64,000 nt of DNA from Bradyrhizobium huanghuaihaiense (GTDB lineage Bacteria; Pseudomonadota; Alphaproteobacteria; Rhizobiales; Xanthobacteraceae). Every line of letters begins with the position of its first letter. The stretch's first letter is position 1. The stretch spans positions 1 through 64,000 of the forward strand of contig NZ_VLLA01000005.1 of assembly GCF_007830635.1 (NCBI RefSeq), in the 5' to 3' direction. The notes beneath the pieces were generated by a model. It was not told the DNA's origin. It worked only from the letters and a program-made list of their open reading frames with translations, and did no database searches. Positions 1 through 7,948 of this stretch are shown here, in pieces. The translations under genes and the position numbers were made by a program.

Positions 1-239
1 CGAGGTAGGAGGAGCAAGCGATGACGTAACCCCATCAACAGGTTCCAGCCAAGGTCTGCGAGAGGATGAGACGAGATGGAGGTTCGGTCTTCCCGGCGCA
101 TGCGAACACTGGTGACCCAAATGGCCCAATCGAGGCCTGTCCGCTAATGAGAACGCACGCGCGCTGATATCCATGATGGCCCGGAGAGAATGCTCCAATC
201 AAAGGCCGGATACATTGATGCAAGACCACTCACCACCTG
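1..239. other. left-edge stretch with no recognisable gene
   Basis: I see no convincing coding sequence on either strand here. It lies downstream of the decayed regulator at 256-736 and may be more of its eroded 3' part, but none of the three minus-strand frames gave recognisable TPR sequence. Confidence 0.4.
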
Positions 240-255
240 ATCGACGAACCTCTTG

Positions 256-736
256 CTACGCACGGCCGGACCATACATTCGGGTCACAAGCCGGCAGTTG
301 GTCAGGCAGGCAAATCGAAGATGTCGCCAAGACCACCATCAAACCGGTCGGCCCAAAGATGTATCCCAGTGGCAGCATCGAGGATGCTGTCCCGTGATGC
401 GCACTCGGTTTGTCGTTTTGCGAACGCTCCCTTCCAACACGTAGCGCACCCCGAAGCTCGCGCCCGACCTGCTTCACGTCGACGGCGCGCCCCCCGTATG
501 TGAAACTCGAATTGCGGGCGATGACGAACAACGCCTTGAAACGAGAGATCATCGGACACGCTACGGCCGTTCCAGACGACTCTAATGAGATCGTCTTTGC
601 CGACCACGCGCTCCCTGTTCCGGATCAGGTAATCAAGTAAATCGAATACCTTTGGCGCGACCGAGACGACGTCCGCTCCGCGATGCAGCTCGCGCCGATC
701 GGTGTCGATTGCGTAGTTCTCGAACATGTAGCGCAA
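256..736 (-). pseudogene. decayed winged-helix / TPR regulator (ToxR/CadC-like N-terminus)
   Basis: The N-terminal ~62 residues, read from an ATG at 736, form an OmpR/ToxR-type winged helix (segments FENYAIDTDRRELHRG and VAPKVFDLLDYLI). After about position 552 the reading frame breaks. Pieces typical of the linker in fused winged-helix/adenylate-cyclase-like TPR proteins then follow in three different frames: FVIARNSSFTYGGRAVDVKQ, GVRYVLEGSVRKTTNRVRI, and DAATGIHLWADRFDGGLGDI. A final LPDQL lies in the second frame again. The region between the wing domain and the linker and the whole C-terminal TPR part are missing. Frameshifts plus deletion make this a pseudogene. An intact copy would be a transcription factor of unknown target. 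Confidence 0.75.
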
Positions 737-877
737 TTGCCATTCCCTCGGTTCGAGGCTCTAGCATCGGTTGCGCCGCAAAGAATAAGCCGCCGGTGAG
801 GAAAATGTAAACCGAATGTCAAGCGTCCTCTCTCCTGCCTTGGCACCCTCGTCCGGAAATAACCAGGAGATGGCGCG

Positions 878-1210
878 GTGAGCACGACCTATGGCCCAAC
901 AGGATTGGGGCAGACCGGATCAACGTGGCGCGCCTCCAGCTTCTTCAAGAGATATTGGGGTGCGTTTGTGGACCGGCGCAAACGTCAGAGATTACGAGCC
1001 GCGTTGCTCGACTTAAGTGACAGGGAGCTAATGGATATCGGGACGACGCGCGGTGAGATTGACTACGTCGCCTCGCACCGCTCTGTCGATCCACGAGGCA
1101 TCCGGTCCAGGTCCAATGAGTCCCTGATGTTCGGTACGACAAACGCCTCACGGCAGGCACGCCGCCCGTCTGCTGTCAGATCGTCACGCGGCTGCCGTCG
1201 AAACGCGTGA
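878..1210 (+). CDS. DUF1127 domain protein
   Basis: A 110-residue basic protein starts at GTG 878 with AGGAGA eight bases upstream. Residues ~30-75 carry the DUF1127 (YjiS-like) signature, including RQRLRAALLDLSDREL and MDIGTTRGEID. Small DUF1127 proteins are common in alphaproteobacteria, and some take part in RNA turnover and phosphate or carbon metabolism. No specific role is visible here. The arginine- and serine-rich tail after residue 80 is not part of the domain and overlaps the 3' end of the convergent haloperoxidase gene by 35 bases, so the functional part may be only the first ~80 residues. Confidence 0.7.
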   Translation: MSTTYGPTGLGQTGSTWRASSFFKRYWGAFVDRRKRQRLRAALLDLSDRELMDIGTTRGEIDYVASHRSVDPRGIRSRSNESLMFGTTNASRQARRPSAVRSSRGCRRNA

Positions 1211-2963
1211 AGGAGAAGCCGTCGAACGGCTCGCGAAGGGTAGCGCGCTCGTCGCGCAACATGCAGATAGCCACTTCCTCACCGATCGCCATTGAGGCGG
1301 AGGCGTCGGAACGCCAATGGATGCCCGCCCAATTGCGTCCGAAACCGAAATTCACGGCGAGCTTGTTCAACTCTCCGCCGACCGTGAGCGGTGAGCCGTC
1401 ATAGGGCACGAGCCTTGTCGGATCAGCCGGATCGGGCTGCACCGGATTGGCGATGACGCGGCTCTCGTCGAAGAACGCCTTCAATATGGTAGCCGTGACG
1501 GCCCCAACGCTCGTGGCCCCGCCGGGATAGGTGGAGTGGAAGGGCGCGCCCTCCGGATAGGTTTGCGACAACAGGTAAGTGCCGTATTTGGCCTTGCTGC
1601 GAGCGAGGGCTTCCGATTTCAGGAAATCATCATGCAGCGGGTAATCGCTCACGCCATTGGCGAGGCGATGGTGCGCCAGAGCGCCGTAGGCTTCCGGTCG
1701 CACAGCCCGATGGACGAAATACTTCTGCCAATAAGACGCGCGGACGGAGTTACTGATCCCCGTGGCGAGCAGTGCCTGCACGTGTTGCAACCCGAAGGTG
1801 GCACCCGCAGGGACCTGGGTTTTCGATTTCCGATACGGGTTCGAGGGGTAGGACACGGGCTCTGCCGGCGGATAGATCCCGGAGTAGCGTTTGTCCGCCC
1901 CACCACCGGGTGTCGCAAGGATCAATGCTGCCGCCCACCCAAGTGCAGGACCAGTGTGGATATACTCTGCGAGATCTCTTCCTGTCGTGATGTATCGCGG
2001 TGTCGCGTCGAACTGCAACTGGCGCTTCGGTGCGGCGCCGTTCTGGATCGCCAGCCACTCCTCGTATTCGGTCAGGAATTCATTGGATGGCGACACGGTA
2101 CGAATTTGAGCACTGATCCACTGTGAGGCATAGGGCGCGTCCCTGAGCAGGAACTGCGAGATCAGCGGACCGTCCAAAACGCCTGGAGGCGTGACGGAGC
2201 GGCCCTTCGGGTCGCTTGCATCGAAATAAAGCGCATTGGCGCGGAACAGTGTGCCGGGCGTGACCCGCCCACCGGACTTCGGCCCTCGGAAATCGGCAAG
2301 CTTGCTGAGTTCCTCGGTTGCTGCGATCACGTCGCGATTGGAGGTGTCGTCGCGCAACTCGGTCATCGGAACATCACGAAGCAGGGCTTGCCAATAGATC
2401 TCGACCGCCTCGCCGGCGCGCTCCGCACTTGCAAGGGCCGGCGTCGGCGGTATCGCAATCTGAGTAGGGTTTATGCCGCTGAGACTGACGGCCAGTGTGC
2501 CCAAGGGATTGACCAGCTTGCGAGTGCCGCCGAGCCGGATTTTCTCGAAATCCGCGGGCTCGCCCGACTGGCAAGCGGCATAAAGCGTTTGCCATGCCTC
2601 TGGTTCAACTTCGCCGCGCTTGTCGTGCGGCAGGCCCCGTGAATCGGAACCGATCTTGTTTGTGTAGCGCGCCTCATCGCCATTCGTCGGATGGGGCGCG
2701 ATCGGAATTTTCTCGTTGTTGCCCGCACAGACCCCGCGGACCTCGAAGGCGCGACTCTTGAACGCTGCGTCGAGCGGTCGCGGGTCCGCGCTCACAGGCT
2801 GCGCCAGCGCCGGGGCGAACCCGGACATGCTCGGCGGAGACGCAAGCACGGCGGCGCCAACCGCAATGCCGGTCCCGCCAAGCAGCGAGCGGCGAGTGAT
2901 CGCGGTCGACGAGCCCGGCGACGCCAGGCAGGATTCAGTTGGAACGGTGGAATGATCAGCCAT
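1176..2963 (-). CDS. Tat-exported vanadium-dependent haloperoxidase-like protein, catalytic His replaced
   Basis: This 595-residue protein belongs to the vanadium haloperoxidase / PAP2-type acid phosphatase family. The start at 2963 is chosen because GGGAGGAGG lies just upstream. An in-frame extension upstream lacks such a site. A twin-arginine signal is visible (TRRSLLGG, Arg24-Arg25, then a hydrophobic stretch ending near ALAQ), so the folded protein should be exported. Vanadate-pocket residues are recognisable: the K...RPE segment in WQKYFVHRAVRPEAYG, and GRNWAGIHWRSD with the Arg and axial His. The block that normally reads PAGHA is YPGGATSVGA here, so the acid-base histidine is an alanine (residue 483, codon 1515-1517). 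Halide oxidation may therefore be weak or altered. The gene stands alone and converges on the DUF1127 gene. Confidence 0.85.
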   Translation of the reverse strand: MADHSTVPTESCLASPGSSTAITRRSLLGGTGIAVGAAVLASPPSMSGFAPALAQPVSADPRPLDAAFKSRAFEVRGVCAGNNEKIPIAPHPTNGDEARYTNKIGSDSRGLPHDKRGEVEPEAWQTLYAACQSGEPADFEKIRLGGTRKLVNPLGTLAVSLSGINPTQIAIPPTPALASAERAGEAVEIYWQALLRDVPMTELRDDTSNRDVIAATEELSKLADFRGPKSGGRVTPGTLFRANALYFDASDPKGRSVTPPGVLDGPLISQFLLRDAPYASQWISAQIRTVSPSNEFLTEYEEWLAIQNGAAPKRQLQFDATPRYITTGRDLAEYIHTGPALGWAAALILATPGGGADKRYSGIYPPAEPVSYPSNPYRKSKTQVPAGATFGLQHVQALLATGISNSVRASYWQKYFVHRAVRPEAYGALAHHRLANGVSDYPLHDDFLKSEALARSKAKYGTYLLSQTYPEGAPFHSTYPGGATSVGAVTATILKAFFDESRVIANPVQPDPADPTRLVPYDGSPLTVGGELNKLAVNFGFGRNWAGIHWRSDASASMAIGEEVAICMLRDERATLREPFDGFSFTRFDGSRVTI

Positions 2964-3416
2964 GGAGGCCTCCTCCCTCGCGGGAAAATGTCGGCAGGAT
3001 TGCGCCGGAGCCGTCCGATTACTTGCATGCTGCGGTCGAAATCGTCTCACCAGGAGGACACTGAGGAGATTGACGCAGATCAATGGTGAGTCGAGCAGAC
3101 CAATTGTGCACCGGCGGGGACCACCGCTGTCCGCAGTGCCTTTGAACAACGCAAGTGCCCACTGGAGCAACGCCTGTGGGTCAACCGCGTCGATTTGGCC
3201 GCATCCGGTCTGGTCCCAATTGCCGATGTGCCGGACGCCTTGTCGATCTTCGCCTTAGGCTAGAGCCGGGCTTGTCTCAAACCGCGCGTCGCTTCGCGAT
3301 TGTGGCAAGCGCTGCGGCCGGGGACAAGCCACGATCATGGCTGGCAGCCAAGATTGCGGGAGCGTTCTCTTTTGCCCGCCGTCGGTGTTTGATTGCGGCC
3401 GGCGGAAGGACGGGCG

Positions 3417-4238
3417 ATGCGGGGATCCCTCGGGGAGAAGATCAACCAGGGCGGCACGGCGGACATCCACGCCTGGGCGCCAGGTCAGGTCGTAAAACTG
3501 TTCAGGGAAGGTTTCCCTCCGCGCCTCGGCCAGCGAGAGGCGCGGATGACCCAGGCGGTCTTTGCCGCCGGCATGCCTGCGCCGCAGGTGTTCGGCGAGG
3601 TGACGCTCGACGGACGCTTCGGCATCGTGCTCGGTCGCCTCGACGGGCCGACACTGCTGCAGGTCACGCGCAGCGGCGCCGTGACGTTCGCTCAGGCGGG
3701 TGCGATCCTTGCGTCCCTCGGCCTCTGCGTTCACAGGATGTCGCCGCGGCCGGAGGCCTTCCATCTACGCGGCTGGATGGACAGCGCCGTCAGGCGCTCG
3801 GGCGGCATCGTGCCCGAGCACATCGCCTCCGGCATCCTCGCGCTGATCGACCGCCTGCAGCAGCCGGGGGACGGGCTGTGCCACGGCGACATCCATCCTA
3901 ACAACGTGATCATGACGGCGGACGGTCCGCGGCTGATCGACTGGACCTTTGCGATCCGCGCGCCTACGGCCCTCGATCATGGGCTCACTCACATCGGCCT
4001 GACCGAGCTTGCCCTCGACGTCACCGACAATCCGCAGCGGCCGCTTGCGGTCAATGCAGCCGCGCAATCCGAATACACGCGGCTGTCCGGCAAGCCGGTC
4101 GCGGCGCTGAGGCAAGCGATGGAGCCCTGGCTGCCGATCGCGATCGTCCGCTACTTCCTTATCATGGGCGGGCCGACAAGCGAGCGATGGCGGCGGATGA
4201 TGCAGCGCGCCGAAGCGGCCCTGCGCTCGCAGGCCTGA
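3417..4238 (+). CDS. aminoglycoside phosphotransferase-fold kinase (APH family)
   Basis: A 273-residue cytosolic protein with a choline/aminoglycoside kinase fold. The ATG at 3417 has GGAAGGA six bases upstream, which fits better than a TTG 24 bases earlier. The N-lobe is short and carries a glycine-rich start (INQGGTADIHAW) and VVKLFRE with the probable ATP-binding lysine. The catalytic loop is CHGDIHPNNV and the metal-binding segment is LIDWTF, equivalent to DFG. A C-terminal helical region holds a hydrophobic stretch (AIVRYFLIMGG). The family phosphorylates small molecules (antibiotics, choline, fructosamine-like compounds). The substrate cannot be told from sequence, and no resistance or sugar genes adjoin it. 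Confidence 0.75.
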   Translation: MRGSLGEKINQGGTADIHAWAPGQVVKLFREGFPPRLGQREARMTQAVFAAGMPAPQVFGEVTLDGRFGIVLGRLDGPTLLQVTRSGAVTFAQAGAILASLGLCVHRMSPRPEAFHLRGWMDSAVRRSGGIVPEHIASGILALIDRLQQPGDGLCHGDIHPNNVIMTADGPRLIDWTFAIRAPTALDHGLTHIGLTELALDVTDNPQRPLAVNAAAQSEYTRLSGKPVAALRQAMEPWLPIAIVRYFLIMGGPTSERWRRMMQRAEAALRSQA

Positions 4239-4398
4239 CTCCTTCCAGCGCGCGCGACCGTCGATGCGGCTGCGCGGTGTTGGCTTCGGGTCAGACGGCA
4301 ACAGACTCCAAGACAGCACCGTTTTGACGTTCCCCGCGAGCTCGAATGCGACGAGCCGCTGAACCGGAAGATCGGCCGATACAGACACGCTGCCGGCC

Positions 4399-5340
4399 TT
4401 AAGAGTTCGCTATTGAATTGACTGCTTCCACAATGGCAGCCGGGTCTGCGTGCGTGACCATATGTCCGGCATTGGGCACAAGGTGAAGATCGGACCGAGG
4501 CAGCGCCTTGTGTAAATCTCGCGCTTGTTTGAATTCGATCACTTGATCCTCTACTCCGTGGAATATTCGCACCTGGTGGCCCAAGGTCGAATAATGGGCT
4601 TGGAATTGTGCTGCGGTTGAAATTAGGAGTGCACTTTCCTCCGCGGCCGCCCTCAACTGTGTGGGCCTGAGAACCAGAGATGCTGGAAATCCATTCTTGA
4701 ACGTCAGCGGTACCGACCGGGGCGCGAAGATCTTGCGGAGGGCTCCCGGCAAGACGGCCCACGAAATGATGGGCGCGACAGTGTAGCTGACCAAGTCGCC
4801 CAAGACCGGTATGGCTGGACCTGACATCAACCACACGTCCAATCGGCCGGTCGGGAAGTAGTAGCCGGACGCAAGCACAAGGCCCCGGATCGGATAATCC
4901 TTCCGCACGCCGAGAGCGATAGCGACCAAGGCGCCCCAAGAATGTCCCAGCACCACAGGATCGCGGATCCCGAGTTGCTCGAGCGCCTTCACCAACAGAG
5001 CCGCTTGAGCTGCTGCGCTCCATATTCGGAGCCGCGGCCGCTGACTATAGCCAAAGCCCGGACGGTCGAAGCAGACCACGCGATTGCTGCGGGCAAGAAG
5101 ATCGACCATCCCACTGATTATGAAGTCCTGGATCATGGATCCGTTGCCATGGAGCAGCACGACGCAAGGAGCCGCGGGATCGCCCCGATCGATATAGTGG
5201 AGTTTTACGCCGTCGCATTCGATAAACTTGCCAATAGGTGGATTCCGTCGCTCCGCCAGTTTGGAGAAGCCGATGTTACCGATGACGAGAATTGCCGATA
5301 ACAAGGCAGCAATGAGCAGTACGGTTTCAGCGGTGGTCAT
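4399..5340 (-). CDS. membrane-anchored alpha/beta hydrolase
   Basis: A 313-residue alpha/beta hydrolase with an N-terminal hydrophobic anchor (residues ~5-25, TVLLIAALLSAILVIGNIGF). The oxyanion-hole motif is LLHGNGSM near residue 63. The nucleophile elbow is GHSWG with Ser134. The acid is the Asp of GVEDQVI, and the catalytic His is in PNAGHMVTH near the C-terminus, so the triad is complete. A lid region of ~60 residues follows the elbow. Relatives include esterases, epoxide hydrolases and haloperoxidase-like hydrolases, and the substrate is unknown. The gene is monocistronic, convergent with the upstream kinase and divergent from the phasin gene. Confidence 0.85.
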   Translation of the reverse strand: MTTAETVLLIAALLSAILVIGNIGFSKLAERRNPPIGKFIECDGVKLHYIDRGDPAAPCVVLLHGNGSMIQDFIISGMVDLLARSNRVVCFDRPGFGYSQRPRLRIWSAAAQAALLVKALEQLGIRDPVVLGHSWGALVAIALGVRKDYPIRGLVLASGYYFPTGRLDVWLMSGPAIPVLGDLVSYTVAPIISWAVLPGALRKIFAPRSVPLTFKNGFPASLVLRPTQLRAAAEESALLISTAAQFQAHYSTLGHQVRIFHGVEDQVIEFKQARDLHKALPRSDLHLVPNAGHMVTHADPAAIVEAVNSIANS

Positions 5341-5577
5341 TACTGAGCCTTGAGATATAGGGCCAAAAACATCTGCCCCTCAGCGCGGAGCAGACGGGCC
5401 AACCAAGGAATAATTGGAAGTTGAAGCGCTCGTTCCTGCGCGCAATGGAGGAGGATTGATTAAAAGATCGCCCGCCCCCGGAACGGTCCGGAAATGCCCA
5501 CGTTTGCTCGCTAAGGATCGTACCTGTGACGGAGGGCACAGGATCCGACCTCACCAACAAAAATGATGGAGCAACGA

Positions 5578-6174
5578 ATGGCCAATCCACGCCAAGAGGA
5601 AAAGTCCACCCAACGCCCTGAGGACGCAATCCGCCGCGCCGGCGAGAGGACCGCTGAGCAGACCAGACGGATCGGCTTGGCTACCGCCGAGGCCGGAGAG
5701 GAGGTGTCGCAAGCCAGCGGCCATCTCTTGCGACAAAATACCGAGATGTTGCAAAACGCTTGGCGCTTCGGCGTCGACATGGCCACGGCAATGATGGGCC
5801 GCTCGACTGATCAGCTAGGTCGCACGTTCGGTTTGACCGGCAATGAAGCGCAGCGGGCGGCGGAACGCTCGGTCCGCAATGCCGAAGCAATCATGTACTC
5901 TACGACCGCAGTCGCCAAAGGAATGAACGGTGCGTCGCGCGAGTACTTCGATTTCATTCGACAGCAGACCGAGAGGACAATGGACCGCATGAATGAACTC
6001 TTGCGCTGCCGAACTCCCCACGATTGGGCGGCTGTGCAAACCGATCTGATGCGCGACACGATCAGCAGCGCCTTGGATACCAGCCGCCGGATCTCGGATT
6101 TGTCCCTGAAGATGGCTGACGATGCGGGAAGTCATATAACTCAAAGCATCGAACGCATGCGGCAGGCTGCTTAG
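5578..6174 (+). CDS. phasin family protein
   Basis: A ~198-residue amphipathic, almost entirely helical protein of the Phasin_2 type. Such proteins coat polyhydroxyalkanoate granules and affect their number and size. I choose the ATG at 5578, which has GGAG seven bases upstream; an ATG at 5563 would add five residues. Residues ~1-45 are charged and Arg/Glu rich. Residues 50-190 hold the phasin domain, with a regular hydrophobic pattern and no membrane segment (for example LQNAWRFGVDMATAMMGRST and YFDFIRQQTERTMDRMNELL). No PHA synthase gene is in the window, which is usual for dispersed phasin genes. Confidence 0.8.
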   Translation: MANPRQEEKSTQRPEDAIRRAGERTAEQTRRIGLATAEAGEEVSQASGHLLRQNTEMLQNAWRFGVDMATAMMGRSTDQLGRTFGLTGNEAQRAAERSVRNAEAIMYSTTAVAKGMNGASREYFDFIRQQTERTMDRMNELLRCRTPHDWAAVQTDLMRDTISSALDTSRRISDLSLKMADDAGSHITQSIERMRQAA

Positions 6175-6519
6175 GCGCGGCTACGCAATCATGGCGCAAG
6201 TGCGCGGCGGAATCTCAGCCGCGCTTGTACCTGTGACGTCCGCGAATCGAATCCAAATGCCTGGCCTGCAGCGCATGCGGCGCAGCGCGCGCACCTCAGG
6301 GTGACGGTGACAGATAGCGCGCGCTGCATCAACCTCGTCATTGCGAGCCACCGGGTCCGCGCAAAGCGCGGCCCGATGACAGGCTCCGCGAAGCAATCCA
6401 GAGTCTTTCCGCCGAGACAGTCTGGATTGCTTCGTCATTGCTTCGTCGCAAGGGCTCCTCGCAATGACGACATCCGGGCCCGCGCTATCGCTCGGTGCAA
6501 GGCATGGGACACAGCACAA
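6175..6519. other. non-coding gap between phasin and DUF308 genes
   Basis: This 345-base interval separates convergent genes. Its right two thirds are filled by the palindromic element at 6337-6470. I see no gene in the remainder. Confidence 0.6.
6337..6470. repeat. palindromic intergenic element, family A (GTCATTGCGAG...CTCGCAATGAC)
   Basis: Outer ends GTCATTGCGAG and CTCGCAATGAC are inverted. An inner pair GAAGCAATCCAGA and TCTGGATTGCTTCG is also inverted, so the transcript would fold into a long hairpin. Shorter members of the same family occur at 36864-36940, 52841-52925 and 60652-60735. It lies between convergent gene ends. Whether it acts as a terminator or is only a proliferating element cannot be told. 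Confidence 0.8.
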
Positions 6520-7107
6520 TCATCCCAATTGAGCTTGCCTCGCGCGCTGGCGCCATCCGCTGACGGTGAGCCAGACGGCGGAGACCAGGAAGTAGACCGC
6601 GCCAACGGCAGCATAGCCTGTGACGGTCGCGATCGACGGCACCGCGGGTGTCGAGGCTTGAAAGATGAAGAAGCCGCCGGCCAGCGCCGACTGGCCGCCG
6701 CTGAGCACCATGGCCCATTGCGCGCCGAAACTCTTCCAGCGACGGATTGCCGTCCCGAGCTGGAGCAATCCGGACAGGATCGCCCAGGCCCCGAACACCG
6801 CGAGCACAACGTTCATGCTCATCTGCAGGGCGACGAGGACCGCGCCTGACGTCGCGAGGCTGACCAGAACGTTGAGTGCCTGCGTGCGGTTTTGTTTCAA
6901 GCCGCCGCTGCGGAGCGCATCCACGACATTCGCCGCCGCATCCCATGCGGGATAGAGGACGAGCAAGGCGCCTGCGATCACAGACGACGGCCCGATGGCA
7001 AACGCGGCAACGACCCAGGCGACGGAGAACGCCGCCCGGATGAAGTAGTATTGCTTCAGCCATCGCTCGCGATCGGCACGAACGAGATCCTGTTGATGAT
7101 ACGTCAC
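6520..7107 (-). CDS. DUF308 multipass membrane protein
   Basis: A 195-residue inner-membrane protein with about six hydrophobic segments (for example AAFSVAWVVAAFAIG, VLVSLATSGAVLVALQ and AVGAVYFLVSAVWLTV), matching the DUF308/HdeD-like topology. It starts at GTG 7107 with a strong AAGGAGG Shine-Dalgarno. The operator-like palindrome at 7121-7136 sits directly upstream of the ribosome-binding site and matches the one in front of the neighbouring TetR gene, so the two genes very probably form a TetR-controlled unit. HdeD relatives are linked to acid stress in enterics; the role here is unknown. Confidence 0.75.
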   Translation of the reverse strand: MTYHQQDLVRADRERWLKQYYFIRAAFSVAWVVAAFAIGPSSVIAGALLVLYPAWDAAANVVDALRSGGLKQNRTQALNVLVSLATSGAVLVALQMSMNVVLAVFGAWAILSGLLQLGTAIRRWKSFGAQWAMVLSGGQSALAGGFFIFQASTPAVPSIATVTGYAAVGAVYFLVSAVWLTVSGWRQRARQAQLG

Positions 7108-7120
7108 TGCACCCCTCCTT

Positions 7121-7136
7121 TACCTACTAGTTGGTA
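7121..7136. promoter_or_regulatory. TetR-type operator upstream of the DUF308 gene
   Basis: TACCTACTAGTTGGTA is a 16-bp near-perfect palindrome: TACC-N-ACTAGT-N-GGTA is symmetric, with one mismatched pair. It agrees with the site at 7800-7815 at 14 of 16 positions. Its place directly upstream of the Shine-Dalgarno fits repression by the adjacent TetR protein. Confidence 0.75.
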
Positions 7137-7203
7137 GTTTCCATACGCAGCAAATCACCCCATCCCCCAGCTCGCCTGCGGGCGTGTCGTCTCGCCGATA
7201 TTT

Positions 7204-7788
7204 TCAGTGCCTGGTGGACAGCCGGTCCAACAGCGGGCTGGTGATCACGCCGAACATTTTTGGATCGCCATAAGCGCGCGCCGACAGCATCGCACCGTGA
7301 ATGGTTGCCATGAATCCTTCAGCTTCGACCTTGGCTGAGCTGGAGAGGTGAAGGCGCCCCTTCCGCTTGCCGCGCTCCATCACCGAGGTGAGCCAGGACG
7401 CCAGCGCGCGAAAATGCGCACGGACTTCGAGCGCCACCTCCTCCGGCAGGATCGGAAGCTCGCTGGCGAGCAGCGCACAGACGCAGAATGGCGCCGTCGC
7501 GTCAGTGATGCACGCTTCCCAATACCCGACGTAGCTTTTGAGCTGGTCGCGCGGATCAGGGACATTGCGCTCGAGGGCAGCCAGTCCCGCCTCCGCTTCT
7601 TCGCGGTAACGCGACACGAGGGTGCGGACCAGATCGACCTTGCTGGCGAAATGGTGGTGGATGCTCGGCTTGCGGATGCCGACGACGTCGGCGATGTCGG
7701 CATAGCTGAAGCCGTTATAGCCGCCCGCGATGATCAGGCTGCGCGCGCAGGCCAGGATGTCGTCGGCGGTCGAGGAAACGTTGGTCAT
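7204..7788 (-). CDS. TetR/AcrR family transcriptional repressor
   Basis: A 194-residue TetR regulator. The helix-turn-helix is in the first 50 residues (FSYADIADVVGIRKPSIHHH, then FASKVDLVRTLV), and a helical ligand domain follows. Cysteines in CVCALLASELP near residue 100 could be ligand or redox contacts, but this is speculation. The gene lies upstream of, and on the same strand as, the DUF308 gene. Near-identical palindromes precede both genes, which implies autoregulation and control of the membrane protein. The inducer is unknown. Confidence 0.85.
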   Translation of the reverse strand: MTNVSSTADDILACARSLIIAGGYNGFSYADIADVVGIRKPSIHHHFASKVDLVRTLVSRYREEAEAGLAALERNVPDPRDQLKSYVGYWEACITDATAPFCVCALLASELPILPEEVALEVRAHFRALASWLTSVMERGKRKGRLHLSSSAKVEAEGFMATIHGAMLSARAYGDPKMFGVITSPLLDRLSTRH

Positions 7789-7799
7789 GGCGGATTAAC

Positions 7800-7815
7800 T
7801 ACCTTCCAGTTGGTA
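7800..7815. promoter_or_regulatory. TetR-type operator upstream of the tetR gene
   Basis: TACCTTCCAGTTGGTA lies 12 bases upstream of the tetR ATG. It has the same outer half-sites (TACC/GGTA) as 7121-7136 and matches it at 14 of 16 positions, as expected for a self-repressing TetR gene. Confidence 0.75.
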
Positions 7816-7948
7816 GACAGTCAACCGACCCCGCTTCAATGATCCGTGAATGACGGGACCCTGCGTGACCGTTCGGCCCATCGGCCGCCACCAGACAGAG
7901 GCGTCAATGCGACAGCACGCAACGTGTTGGTACGTCAGGCGGCGCGCT

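Noticed and set aside
35..229. 64-codon minus-strand frame at the left edge
   Set aside because: No recognisable motif and no ribosome site; could be eroded sequence of the regulator relic.
6181..6849. Open frames across the palindrome at 6337-6470
   Set aside because: They read through a hairpin element and into the antisense of the DUF308 gene.
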